A stretch of DNA of 64,000 nucleotides from Saururus chinensis (taxonomy: Eukaryota > Streptophyta > Magnoliopsida > Piperales > Saururaceae). The notes beneath the pieces were generated by a model. That model was not told the DNA's origin. It made no database searches and was given only the letters and a program-made list of their open reading frames with translations. The DNA lies in the NCBI GenBank assembly GCA_035235625.1, contig CP141144.1:40608014-40672013 (forward strand). The letters run 5' to 3'. Positions 37,846-48,416 of this stretch are shown piece by piece. Positions within the stretch are counted from its first letter, which is position 1. Each line of letters begins with the position of its first letter. The position numbers and the translations under genes were made by a program.

Positions 37846-40519
37846 AGAAATTTTGTCCTCGAAATTGAACATACTAATTGTCAAATAGTTCTAGATATTT
37901 CTTTAACATATCACTTTCTAATTCCCATGTGGCTTCCTCCAAAGAATGATGTTGCCATAATACTTTGACTAATGGAATCCTTTTTGTCCTCAAGATTTGT
38001 TCTTTTCGATCCAAAATTCTGACCGATTTTTCTTCAAATGTCAAATCAGGTTCTAGGTTGACCATTGTCTGATCCAAGACATGAGAAGGATCTTGTACAT
38101 ATTTGCGAAACATCAACACATGAAACACATTATGAACCCTATCCAGCTGAGGGGCAATGCTAATTTGTAAGCCACTGACCCTATTTTATCAAGAATCTCA
38201 AATGGTCCTACAAATCGAGGACTTAGTTTTTCTTTAACACCAAATCTCATAACTCCTCGAGTTGGTGATACCTTTAGCAGCACATGATCACCAATGCAGA
38301 AGTCGGGGTCTTTCTTTTGTTGATCAGCATAACTCTTTTGCCGACTTTGGGCTGTCTCTAATCGATTCCGTATAAGCTTTACCTTATCCATGCACTGTTG
38401 TAAGAGCTCTGACTTTACTAATTTTCATTCCCCAACCTCGCTCCAACAAGTTGGGGATCGATAGGGTCGTCCATAAAGAGCCTCATATGGTGCCATACCT
38501 ATACTGGAATGATAACTATTATTATAAGAAAATTCAACCAATGGCAAGTACTCATCCCAGTTACCTTTCCAATCTATGGCACACACCCACAACATATCTT
38601 CTAACATCTGAATAGTTCGTTCAGACTGACCATCAGTTTGTGGATGAAATGTTGTACTAAATATGAGATTAATACCTAATTCTTTATGGAGTCTTTGCCA
38701 AAAATGCGAAGTGAACCGACTGTCCCAATCTGAAATGATTGATAACGGTACTCCATGTCAACTCACAATTTCCTTTATATACATTCTAGCCAAAATGTTC
38801 AATGTCAGAGACTTCTTTAGGGGAAGAAAATGAGCACTTTTAGTAAGTCTATCTACTATGACCCAAATAGATTCATGACCAGCTGATGTCTTGGGTAAGC
38901 CTGAAACAAAATCCATAGAAATGTGCTCCCATTTCTATTCTAGAATTTCAATAGGTTGAAGAGTACCTGATGGTTTCTGACATTTTGCTTTAACTTGCTG
39001 ACAAGTTAGATATTTAGAGACAAATTCCCCTATGTCCCTCTTCATCCCTTTCCACCAAAAACTTCTTTTTAGATCTTGGTACATTTTTCTTCCTCTAGGG
39101 TGGATAGTGTATTGAGACCTATGAGCTTCATGCAACAATTCTTGTTTTAGTTCAGGTACTGCAGGAACTACCAACCGTTCTTTAAATCTTATTCCATCAT
39201 TAGAACTTCTATTAAATTCAGGCCTGTCTAAGAAGGTTTGTACTTGTACATCCTCTTTTTGCGCCTCCAGCATGCGCTCAATCAGTTCAGATATCACTTC
39301 AAGATTAGCTATGACTGCCTTTTTGTTTCCTGAATGTAATTGAGGTTGTATGTCTATTACCTCTTCCATAAATCTCCATTCTTTTATCAACATTTGAGCT
39401 ACCATCCCTATGGCCTTCCTACTCAAGGCATCGGCCACTACATTGGCTTTTCCTGAGTGATATTGAATAGAGAAGTCATAATCATTTAAGTATTTAATCC
39501 ACCGTCTTTGCCTTAAATTTAAATCCCTTTGAGAGAAAATGTACTTCATCTCATGATCTGTAAAAACTTCAAATTTCTCTCCATATAAATAATGTCTCCA
39601 AAGTTTTAAGGCAAAAACTACTATTGCCAGCTCAAGATCATGGATGGGGTAATTACCTTCATGCTTCTTTAATTGTCTTGAAGCATAGGCTATTACCTTC
39701 TCATTCTGCATCAAAACGTATCAAAGATCCATTTTTAAGGCATCACTATAAATTACAAATACTCCATTACTAGTTGGTAAAGATAAGACTGGAGCAATGG
39801 TTAATTTTTGTTTCAACTTCTAAAATGCCTTTTCTCATTCCTCCTCACATATAAATCTCACTCCTTTTGACACGCCCCGGCGATGCTTGACCCGAGCCGA
39901 ACCCGGTCCAAGGGCCGGTCAAGCGCGCGGGGGCGACGAAGGAAGATTGAGAAACGATTTAGCGGAAGACTTAACCCTAACCACGGGCGATTAACAGAAA
40001 TACGGAGTACACACAATCCTTTGAGTAAGAGTAAATAAAAAAGGAAGAAAAATGTTGCTTATCACAAAGTAAACAACTAATCTCAAACCCACATGCTTAG
40101 TTAAGTAAAGCCCACACCGGCTCAAAATAAGTCATAAGCATCACAACTGTAAAATGTGACATAAATCCAAAACAAAGAACCCTACACAAAGGTTCTAACA
40201 TAAAGCATAAAACCAAAGAAGATAAGTCACACAACGATCTCCATGATCACATCCGAGCCATCACCGACCTTTCCTCAAAGAGGAGATCCTGTCCGTCTGC
40301 ATGTCGCACCACACAGCCCCAAATTAGAACACAAGAAAGAGGGGTGAGTTTAACAAACTCAGCAATGGTTTTTAATATCACTATCAACATCGAAAATACG
40401 ATAGCATAGCAATGAGATCATTCAGATCAAAGATTTACATGGTGCATCATTTTCTGATCACACATACACATCACGTAACACTGCATCATAGTGCATAATC
40501 CACATAATTTCATTCCATC

Positions 40520-40810
40520 ATAACCACCCTGCATGAATGTATCTCTAACATACATATTCCCACATGCATCACATCAAAATCAACCTGCATGAATGTATCT
40601 CTAACATACATATTCCCACATGCATTATATCATAACAACCTGCATGGATGTATCTCTAACATACATATTCCCACATGCATTATATCATAATCAAGCTGCA
40701 TGGATGTATCTCTAACATACATATTCCCTCACGCATCATATCATAACAACCTGCATGAAATGTATCTCTAACATACATATTCCATCATGCATCATATCAT
40801 AACAACCTCC
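40520..40810. repeat. Tandem repeat, about 57-bp unit, five copies
   Basis: Five imperfect copies of a unit containing GTATCTCTAACATACATATT and CCCACATGCAT, spaced about 56-58 bp. It lies in the presumed 3' (R-U5) half of the 3.4-kb LTR. No protein is encoded. Confidence 0.8.
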
Positions 40811-42029
40811 ATCAAGGAGTAATCACACGTTGGTGTCACACAGATGGGACATAGACAAGGCCACGAAGGCGTGTCAAGGTCCAAAATTCTACACAAGAAT
40901 TAAAGAAAGTTCGGGGTTGTCGATCCCTAAAAAGTTGCTCGCCCTGGACAATCCTGGCCAAGGATGTCCCATTCTCACACAGAGAATCTAGAGCAAGGGT
41001 GTTCGCCCAGGGACATCTCCTGCGGAGGGAAGAGCCCGAGTTCTCACACAGAGCACCCTAGAACACGTGGTAGTGGGGTGCACACGGCATACCACACTGG
41101 ATTCTCAGGGTCCAGATGACACTCATAATAACATTCTCACAATCCGCAAGACAAGTACATAACTCGTCCCCACATAATCCCATTTAATTAGACTCAACCC
41201 GGGGAGTGCACTTGTTCCACACAGGAACTCAAATCAAAATATGTCCTTTCGGACTAATCAACTTGCGATTAATCCACGACCGATCAATCTGGCACACAAT
41301 TTCATCACATTGCATCCAATCGGTCAAATTCGATTAACCACGATGAAGCCTCAATTGGAAATCCATTTTCATGATGCATGCAACATGGTACATATGTGGG
41401 CAAAGCATACATGAATCCTAATCCATGATAAGTGCTCTCACCAGCCCCTAATGCATCATTCATAATCACAATATCAAGCTTCAACATCATCATTTAACCC
41501 CCACACTTGTGTGTAACTAGTGGAAGCATTTCACACAATGCACGTCAACATGCTTGAAAATAAACTCACTACCACACTACACATGTGAATTACTATTTAA
41601 ACATGAATTCCAACGGAAATCATAAGAGAAAAATCATTGAAATCATAACTCAAATGAAAACTCAACCACAAAGGCTAAACACATATAAGATTGTTCATCC
41701 TTGAGTCATGGCATTCACCAACATCCACACATCAACTAACCACATTCTATCATGACAAATCAGTCCAATAATAGGTTGTAGTTCTACTAAAAATATACTT
41801 AATCAAAGGGAATCAACCATTCATAATTTTAAGATGACAATTCCAACATCATGCCACAAAACATAAGTCATTCCACAATCTCTAAGCATATATCTCAACT
41901 CCATAAACTCAATAGCATGCATTTCCAGTAGTATAATATAGCTTAAAACACTCCACATTCATATGAAATTGGCAAGCTAAAGTGGAATAATCGAAATAAA
42001 CATCATATGCACAACATACAATTTACTAT

Positions 42030-42200
42030 GTAGCCGTTCGAACGCCCTTCAGGCCGTTCGATCGGTTGAACGCAAAATTTTGAAATTCACAGTTTGGCCG
42101 TTCGAACGCCTAGTAGGCCGTTCGATCGTCTGAACTGGAAAACTGTCGTTCCGACAGTGTTGCCATTTGAACGCCCAGAAGGGGCCGTTCGAATGCCAAC
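42030..42200. repeat. GCCGTTCGAACGCC motif cluster in the solo LTR
   Basis: Four or more near-copies of GCCGTTCGAACGCC or GGCCGTTCGATCG, alternating with about 25 bp of other sequence. The core TTCGAA/TTCGAACG is self-complementary. The cluster is upstream of the LTR TATA in element orientation only if transcription starts below it, so its role is open. Confidence 0.6.
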
Positions 42201-44067
42201 AAGACAGAACTGGTCATCTTCTTCCTTTCGCAAATCCAAACCGAAACACCATTAATAACACTTCAAATCCACATCTAACACCCTAATCATCATCAAAAGT
42301 CCTTCATGACTTCCATAATATTAAACCATATCATAATAATGCAAACCCCTAAGAAATCAGGATTAAATAATTCCATTTTCTAATCTTACCATTAACACAC
42401 CAAATCAAGCAACTCCATTCGAAATAAGCCAAAAATGAAGAATTTTACCATGGATAAACTGAGATTTCAAAGTCCCATTACCTTAGCACTTGATTAAGCT
42501 CGGATTGGAGAGTCACCCTTCTTGAAATCCTTGAAAACACAATGAGTTTGAATTAAACTCCAATAGAAATCGATTTACCCAAGAAATCTCTAATTAAATC
42601 TTAGATCTAGGTCTTGTTGATAGTAAAAATCAAAAATTGAATGTTAGGGTTTGTAGTAAAATACAAATCAGTAGTTTTTGATGTCCAAAAACAAATTGAA
42701 ATAAGGGGAAAATGGTAGATTTGGAAGAGATGAAGAAGAAAGTAGGGTTTAGTGTTTAATTAGAGTAAGCTTACCTTAAACCGCTTCTAATTCAGGCCTA
42801 ATTGGGGATTAGGCCAAACCTCCCTCCTTAGCCTATTCCCAAAAATGGAAATGCCTTAGGTATGCCCTTTATAGTAAGGGTTGGGGTATGCATGGGTAAG
42901 TCATGGGGTGTAAATAGGAAAAGTAGGCTAAAAATGAGTATTTTGCAAATTTAAGCACTAATTAAGCCTAGGAAAATTCTGAAAATTTTTGTACAACCTT
43001 AGGTAGATGTCTAGGTTCATTTGACCCAAAAACCAAAATTTTGACGGTGGGGCCCACAGGGGTCCTGCCAAAACCCTAATTTTCGGAAAAATAATAAAAA
43101 TTCAGAAAAATCCCAAAAATTCACATTTGTTTTAAAATCACTAATCTAAAGCTTGATTTTGATTAAAACCAATATAAACACTATTTATTCACGAAATCGC
43201 CGAATAAATCAGAAAACGCGTAAGTCTCACGATAACCTATAATTAAAGGAAACCAAAAACCGGTTTAGAGATGAGGGTCCTTACACCTTTCCTAGTTAAC
43301 TTTGTCAAAGGTAAAGCTATTCTTGAAAATCTTTAGATAAATCTTCGGTAGTGACCAACAAGTCCTAAGAAACTTTTAATTTTTGTAATAGTTTTGGGTC
43401 TTTCCCACTTCAAAACTGCTTCAATCTGGATAGTGTCTACCGATATTCCATTTTGAGAAATAACATTGTTGGGGGATTTCGGTTGGTTCCCTATACACAA
43501 GACAAGAGAAGAGATAGGAGAATCTCTTCTTTGCAAGAGATAGAGAAGAAACCTTTTTTTTTTATGTGGATGACCCTCTCTTGGCCAATTGCTACTACTC
43601 TTTAAAATTTGGGATATAGTAGTAGTAATCAACTAATTTTCAAACCCTTCGATTAAATGGCAAAAAATAAAGACAAATTAGAAGTAGTGAAAGGAGAAGA
43701 ATATTAAAATTATCAAAAGATGATTACAAGTATTAAAAAGAAAGAACACAACGAAAATGAAGAAGATCACATATAAGAACTCATCATTTGTATGTCTTCT
43801 TATCTTTAAACTTAAGAATCATCTTTCCTTTGCTTTGTGCAACTTCTCCTACTTCAAGCTCCTTGCAAACTCCTTGGGATTGAATCCTTAGAATTGAAAT
43901 GATGCATTGAGAAAAAGACCTTTGAAGGACTTGGTGGATGAGCTTTCTTCTTGGAGTCTTCTTCTCTTCTTGGTGGAGTGTTTTCCTTTGGGATGAAGAA
44001 CTTTAGAGTTTGTGAAGGCTTCTTAGACTTGACTGCCAAAAAGCCCCTACCTATGAGAAGAAAGGGG

Positions 44068-44076
44068 TATTTATAG
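44068..44076 (-). promoter_or_regulatory. TATA box of the Tat 3' LTR
   Basis: Minus-strand CTATAAATACCCC. Transcription would begin about 30 bp further, near 44040, dividing the LTR into a repeat-rich U3 and an R-U5 of about 570 bp. The same box is at 63398-63406 in the 5' LTR. Confidence 0.65.
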
Positions 44077-44529
44077 TGTTGGAGTTGTGTCATGGGGTAA
44101 TGTAGTGGGAGAGGGTGGTGAGTTAGTGGGGTAGTTTTTGGGAAGTGGGGAGTGAGTTAGTGAATTAGTGGGGTAGTGGGGAAGACCAATTGGCATGTGG
44201 TAATGGTTTGACTTGGTCTTTGCCTTACTCTTCCATTTCATTCATTCATTCATTTTTTTAAGTTTTGACTTAGTCTTTTCAAATATTAATTTTGTTAGTT
44301 AAGTGGACATTCTTTAAAAGTGTAGGGGCCCACTATACATGGGGACTTAACTAATTTTCCTTCCTTAGTTTCTCTAGTGCACCATGTATTTTTTTGTTAC
44401 TATCTTCTTTTGTTTTTGTTTTTATTACATAACTAGCCTTTAGGAGGTAGGTCTTAAAATCATCTTTTAGACTTTAAGATTTATTTTAAAGTCTATTCTT
44501 TATATGAGACTTATATAGGGTCTTATATT

Positions 44530-45200
44530 TCAATTTGGCTAATTTGGTATGGGACCCATGTGGGTTCCATTTAGTCTTTTGATTTACTAATTTGGTGTGG
44601 GACCCATGTGGGGTCTCATTCAGTCTTTTGATTTTTTGATTTGATGATTAATTTGATGTGGGACCCATGTGGGTCTCACTTAGCCTCTTGTGATTTAAAT
44701 TTAATGGCTAATTTAATGTGGGACTCATGTGGGTCTCACTTAGCCTTTTGTAACTTTTGATTTGATGACTAATTTGATGTGGGACCTGTAGGGGTCTCAC
44801 TTAGCCTTTTGTGATTTTAATTTAATGGCTAATTTGATGTGGGACGTATGTGGGGTCTCACTTAGCCTCTTATGATTTTAATTTAACGGCTAATTTGATG
44901 TGGGACTCATGTGGGTCTCACTTAGCCTTTTGTGACTTTTGCTTTGATAGTTAATTTGATGTGGGACTCATGTGGGTCTCACTTAGCCTTTTGTAACTTT
45001 TGATTTGATGACTAATTTGATGTGGGACCTATGTGGGGTCTCACTTAACCTCTTATGCTTTTAATTTAATGGCTAATCTGACGTGAGATTTACAAAGATT
45101 TCATTTAGCCTTTTAATTTAATGACTAATTTGATGTGGGACCACTGGGGTCTTACTTAGCCCATTAATATTTTGATTTGATGTGAAACCCGTAGGGGTTT
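44530..45200. repeat. Tandem repeats in the Tat LTR U3
   Basis: About ten imperfect units of 50-65 bp sharing TTTGATGTGGGACCCATGTG, GGTCTCACTTAGCC and TTTTGATTT. They lie upstream of the TATA box in element orientation. GTGGGACC and GGTCTCAC are inverted partners within each unit, so each repeat can form a small hairpin and may act as a promoter module. Confidence 0.85.
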
Positions 45201-45385
45201 ACTTAATTAAAAAAAAATGGTTATAAGTTTTGTCTTATTTCTACATGTGTAGAATATAAAAATTTCTTCTTCTTTTTTTTTTTTTAACTTAGTTAGGAAA
45301 TACTTTGTCCACTTTGGAGCTAGTCAAGCTCCAAAATTTTGGACAAGTCTTTTTTGACTTTTTTTTTATAAAAAAAATGTCAACA

Positions 45386-45403
45386 AATAGCCCCTCCGAG
45401 GGG
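45386..45403 (-). promoter_or_regulatory. Polypurine-like tract next to the Tat 3' LTR
   Basis: Minus strand CCCCTCGGAGGGGCTATT directly before TGTTGACATT, the LTR start in element orientation. A G-rich block at this place is expected for the plus-strand primer. The tract is short and not pure purine, hence moderate confidence. Confidence 0.5.
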
Positions 45404-45421
45404 TAATAGTGGAGCATTTTT

Positions 45422-45760
45422 ATGAGTGCAACTGTTATACCTCAGAAAAGAGTATCATTAGAGAGTATGCTTGGCCTTCCATTGAATTCTCCAAATGAGG
45501 TACCTGCAGCTCAAACTGCTCCATATGGTACTCATCTATATTTTGAAGGAGTTTTTGAAGTTGTAATAGATAGGGCCGTAGAAAGCATAATGAGAGCTCG
45601 TAGAGGTGCCGTTGTAGAGTGTTCAAGAGATATACGACTCCCCAGCTTTATTCTTGCTCAAGGATATCTTTTTTGCGTTCAAGATTTAGAGTGTGGCCGT
45701 ATTATTTTTCTTGATGATGTAAAAGAAGAATTGATGAGAGAAGGAATTCTTCCTTCATAA
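45422..45760 (+). CDS. Unrecognised 112-residue ORF, antisense cargo
   Basis: An open frame starting 37 bp from the inner LTR end, opposite to gag-pol. The product (MSATVIPQKRVSLESM...) has a mixed, protein-like composition without low complexity: a Pro-rich N-terminal part, then FEGVFEVVIDRAVES, a basic stretch RARRGAVVECSRD, and an acidic end IIFLDDVKEELMREGI. I do not recognise a family. It could be a small antisense gene, an exon of a longer antisense transcript, or a captured host exon. No splice donor directly at the end is obvious and no promoter is identified. Confidence 0.4.
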   Translation: MSATVIPQKRVSLESMLGLPLNSPNEVPAAQTAPYGTHLYFEGVFEVVIDRAVESIMRARRGAVVECSRDIRLPSFILAQGYLFCVQDLECGRIIFLDDVKEELMREGILPS

Positions 45761-46550
45761 ATTTCTTCATGATCATCCTCTTTTTTTTTTTTGTTGCTAT
45801 TAGGGTAATAACCTTGAGAGGGGAACATTGTAACTAGTGGGAGAAATTTCATCACAAATTTATTTATTTTTATATCTTGCTCTATCCAAATTTTGGAGTT
45901 TGATAAGTGAGCAGAGGTCTTATGCTATCTGAACTATTATGAAAATTTAGTGGTTCAGACTCTCATTGAGAGTTTGAACTTGTCCCATGTTATAATGATC
46001 CAAACTTCATGTACCAAACTTCACGTCCCATGTTATTAAAACTCATTGGGAGTTTGAATTGGTCCAACGTCAAAGTATCCAAACTTAACGGAATTAGACC
46101 TTTATCCCGTATCTTAACAAACAAATTCCGAAACCCGGATTATTTGACAATCTCTAAGAATCGTAAGTGATATTTGAATTGAAAGAGTTATAACTTGTAA
46201 CAACTTTACAACAACCTATCCGGATACGATTCCTAAACTTCCTCGACATCGTCAGTTCTAATATGAAAATCCATGTAACACACAACATAATTCTTTTGTT
46301 TCTCTGGATTGATTGCAGGGTGAGGAGCTCTTCTTCTTCCAAAGTATTTTTTTTGTTTTTTTTATTTGCTTGTGGCCGAGGCGCTTTGCCGTGATGAGGT
46401 ACTTAGACGACCGGCAACCGGGAGGGGAGAGGCCATGGCGTGTCTTAACCGTACTGTTCCTGTGATGGCCAAAGATCAAAAAGAAAAGAAAAAAAATTTC
46501 TTTGTGCGATTGACGGCGTAAGGCGGTGGTGATCTGATGGCCCGAGGGAG
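45761..46550. other. Tat 3' region without recognised genes
   Basis: AT-rich sequence with a T run at 45.78 kb and repeated GTTTGAACTTGTCC/GTTTGAATTGGTCC blocks near 45.98 and 46.05 kb. No coding support. The minus-strand ORF at 46258-46737 is mostly a shifted reading of the tubulin fragment and low-complexity sequence. Confidence 0.45.
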
Positions 46551-46552
46551 AG

Positions 46553-46775
46553 GAAGATCGAGCAGCCAGTGGGGGGCCCGGGCCGGAGACTGTCCATGGT
46601 CCCGGGCTCGAGGTCCATGAGGACGGCGTGGGGAATGAACTGGCCGCCACTAAGTACCCTGGTAGCGCTTGATTGGGTCGGTGCCGTGATCGACGCAGAC
46701 CACCTCCAAGAACATCATCCCGATCTGGTTGCCACACCGGCCGCCCTGATTGTGCAGGATCTCCAGCAATTTCCG
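46553..46775 (-). pseudogene. Captured beta-tubulin exon-1 fragment
   Basis: On the minus strand one frame reads [16 protein letters not shown] then [17 protein letters not shown], matching the beta-tubulin N-terminus (REILHIQ-GGQCGNQIG, EVVC-EHGID-GRY). A stop follows; in a shifted frame the reading continues [20 protein letters not shown], the next conserved block. About 20 residues of normal tubulin between these blocks are missing. Tubulin is the structural GTPase of microtubules; this piece lacks nearly all of it and cannot function. It lies in the 3' region of the Tat element, in the same orientation as gag-pol, within a GC-rich island (46.38-47.16 kb). Confidence 0.85.
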
Positions 46776-47186
46776 GAGGAAGATGTGGGCCTCTGCAGCT
46801 CGCATTTCTGCAGAGGCGGCGGTAGAGAAATGGGGAGGGCCGGCGGAGAGATGGTGGCGATTTGGTGAGAGAGATGGCTTAGCTGAGCAGTGAGCGGTGG
46901 ATTCCTGGGGAGTAGAGGGAGAAGAGGCGGTCGGTGGTGGTCCGGACAGAGGAGAGGAGATGGCGGATGGGAAGGACGGGAGGCGAGACACCAGTCCATG
47001 GTGGTTAAAGGTGGAGTGTCGCCGGTGGTGGGAAACGGCGGTGTGAGGGAAGACCGTCGGCCGCTGGTGGTCCAGACGAAGGAGAGGAGAGCATCGGTGA
47101 AGAAAAGGGAGAGAGGAGCTTTGGGCGGCGGAGACTGAAAGTAGAGAGAAATAGTGGTCTAGCCAGAAGAAGAGTTTCAGAATCAT
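46776..47186 (-). other. GC-rich Ser/Pro-coding stretch joined to the tubulin piece
   Basis: The minus-strand frame that contains the first tubulin block is open back to 47186 and gives a Ser/Pro/His-rich, low-complexity sequence. GGTGGTCC(G/A)GAC and GGAGAGGAGA recur, showing internal duplication. It may be the leader of the captured tubulin gene or unrelated captured DNA. I do not call it a gene. Confidence 0.4.
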
Positions 47187-47600
47187 AACTTAATTACAGC
47201 TCTCTGTGATCATTTATTCGGCGCCGATCTTTTTTTTTTAATTTATTTATTTAATGATTACAGCTCTCTGTGTTGATTTATTCAGCACCGATATGTTTGT
47301 TGTTGTTTTTTTTTAATACGGCTTTCGTCGATTTAATCAGCGCCAATCTGTTTGTGTTTGTTGTTCTTTTGTTCTTTTTCCTTTTTTCTTTTGTGATTAC
47401 GGCTATATGCATTGATCTGTTTGTTGTTATTTTTTTTTAATTTTTATGTTTTTGTTTTGTTTTGTTTTTTTTCTTTTTCTTTTCAATACGGCTCTCTGCG
47501 TCGATTTATTCAGCGCCGATCCGTTTGTCTCTTTCTCTTTTTTTTTTTATAATATGGCTCTCTGCATTGATTTATTTAGTGCCAATCCGTTGGTTTGTGT
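47187..47600. repeat. Tandem repeat family A in the Tat 3' region
   Basis: About six diverged units, 60-90 bp apart, each with ACGGCTCTCTGCGTCGATTT followed by ATTCAGCGCCGATC, separated by T-rich sequence. They lie between the tubulin island and family B. The ACGGCTCTC core is shared with family B, so both may have a common origin. Confidence 0.7.
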
Positions 47601-47669
47601 TGTTTGATCCGATTCAAGAAAAAAATACTCAACCTATCTTAATTTGAGTTTGAGTTTGGTTCAATTTCT

Positions 47670-48240
47670 TTGAATACGGCTCTCAGCACCATCTTAACTT
47701 GGTGTTTGATCCGGCTCAAGAAAAGACCAACTTGGATTAACTTGGGACATATCGGCTCTTAACATTAATTTTGGTATTCAACTCATCTTAATTTGAGTTC
47801 AATTTCTTTGAATACGGCTCTCAGCACTATGTTAACTTGGCGTTTGATCCAGCACAAGAAAGGACAACTTGACTTACCTTAAGACATAATGGTTCTTAAT
47901 GCCTCCTTTTTTTTTTAACTCAGTTTGGGTTCTAGCTCGGTTCCATTTTTTGAATACGGCTATCAGCGCCATTTTAACTTGGCGTTTGATCCGGCTCAGG
48001 AAAGGACCAGCTTGACTTAACTTAGAGGCATAGTGGATCTTAATGTTAGTTTTGGCACTCAGCCCCCCACACATTTTTTTTTATTAACTCAATTTGAGTT
48101 CTAGTTTGGTTCCATTTCTTTGAATACGGCTCTCAGCGCCATTTTAACTTGGCGTTTGATCCGGCTCAAGAAAGGACCAGCTTGACTTAGCTTAGAGGCA
48201 CAGTGACTCTTAATGTTAGTTTTGGCACTCAGTGCCCCCC
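47670..48240. repeat. Tandem repeat family B, four 140-170-bp units
   Basis: Four units starting near 47674, 47811, 47955 and 48124. Each contains ATACGGCTCTCAGCGCCATT, AACTTGGCGTTTGATCCGGC, AAGAAAGGACCAGCTTGACT and TTTTGGCACTCA. The last two units are the most alike, as expected for recent duplication. Hypervariable tandem repeats in this part of Tat/Ogre elements are known seeds of satellite DNA. Confidence 0.85.
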
Positions 48241-48245
48241 TCTTT

Positions 48246-48251
<6 letters not shown>

Positions 48252-48283
<32 letters not shown>

Positions 48284-48284
48284 T
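48252..48284. repeat. AT microsatellite
   Basis: A run of about 15 AT units, followed by T-rich sequence up to a splice-acceptor-like TTCTTCACAG at about 48377. Confidence 0.85.
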
Positions 48285-48416
48285 TTTTGTATATATTATT
48301 TTTTTATTTTATTTTTTTTTAATTAATTTTTTTTAAATTTGATTTTGACAAGAATTTTACTTGTTCTTTCTTCACAGGTGTTTACTTATTGAAGAGAATA
48401 TACAAGCTTTGTCAAA

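Larger units (their letters stand above)
39869..43285 (-). mobile_element. 3.4-kb solo LTR (TSD CCTTT)
   Basis: CCTTT at 39864-39868 and 43286-43290 flanks a 3417-bp non-coding insert with TG...CA ends; the chromovirus RT/RNase H frame continues on both sides. In minus orientation it begins TGTAAGGACCCTC. A TATA box (ACTATAAAGGGC) near 42.87 kb on the minus strand supports that orientation. No second LTR, primer site or coding domain lies inside, so a solo LTR fits best; a non-coding LARD-type element is the alternative. Tandem repeats occur at 40.52-40.81 kb. Confidence 0.75.
36341..43466 (-). mobile_element. Ty3/gypsy chromovirus (Tekay/Del-like), 3' half
   Basis: Minus-oriented element. 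Reading from high to low coordinates: C-terminal reverse transcriptase, RNase H, integrase with chromodomain, polypurine tract, 3' LTR. The reverse transcriptase frame breaks at 43466/43467, exactly where the Tat element begins, so the 5' half and 5' LTR should lie beyond 64000. A solo LTR interrupts it at 39869-43285. Chromodomains direct such elements to modified chromatin. Confidence 0.85.
37874..43466 (-). pseudogene. Chromovirus pol: RT end, RNase H, integrase, chromodomain
   Basis: The RT/RNase H junction is at 43466-43286 (ISQNGISVDTIQIEAVLKW, SFLGLVGHYRRF) and continues after the nested LTR at 39868. RNase H motifs: [48 protein letters not shown] (39.7-39.4 kb). The integrase zinc finger lies near 39.10-38.99 kb and the core with [14 protein letters not shown] and [14 protein letters not shown] at 38.73-38.61 kb. 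The C-terminal domain and a chromodomain (VLWQHHSLEEATWELES) end at 37874. Stops occur at 38935, about 38758, 38425 and elsewhere, and a frameshift near 38.13 kb breaks the integrase tail. The element is inactive. Confidence 0.85.
43467..45385 (-). repeat. 3' LTR of the Tat element
   Basis: It starts TGTTGGGGG and ends TCAACA on the plus strand, giving matched TGTTG...CAACA termini, 1919 bp. The part 43467 to about 44630 aligns with 62798-64000. The inner end is inferred from the CAACA terminus and the adjacent polypurine tract, because the other LTR runs out of the window. The half nearer 45385 (U3) consists mainly of tandem repeats. A 79-codon ORF at 43854-44093, also present in the other LTR, overlaps the TATA box and is unlikely to be translated. 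Confidence 0.82.

Noticed and set aside
43854..44093. 79-codon ORF present in both Tat LTRs (also 63184-63423)
   Set aside because: It is the same sequence only because LTRs are copies. Its start lies upstream of or over the TATA box CTATAAATA, so normal LTR transcripts would not contain the ATG.
46258..46737. 159-codon minus-strand [15 protein letters not shown]...
   Set aside because: It is an alternative frame across the captured tubulin fragment. The tubulin blocks are in the two other readings.
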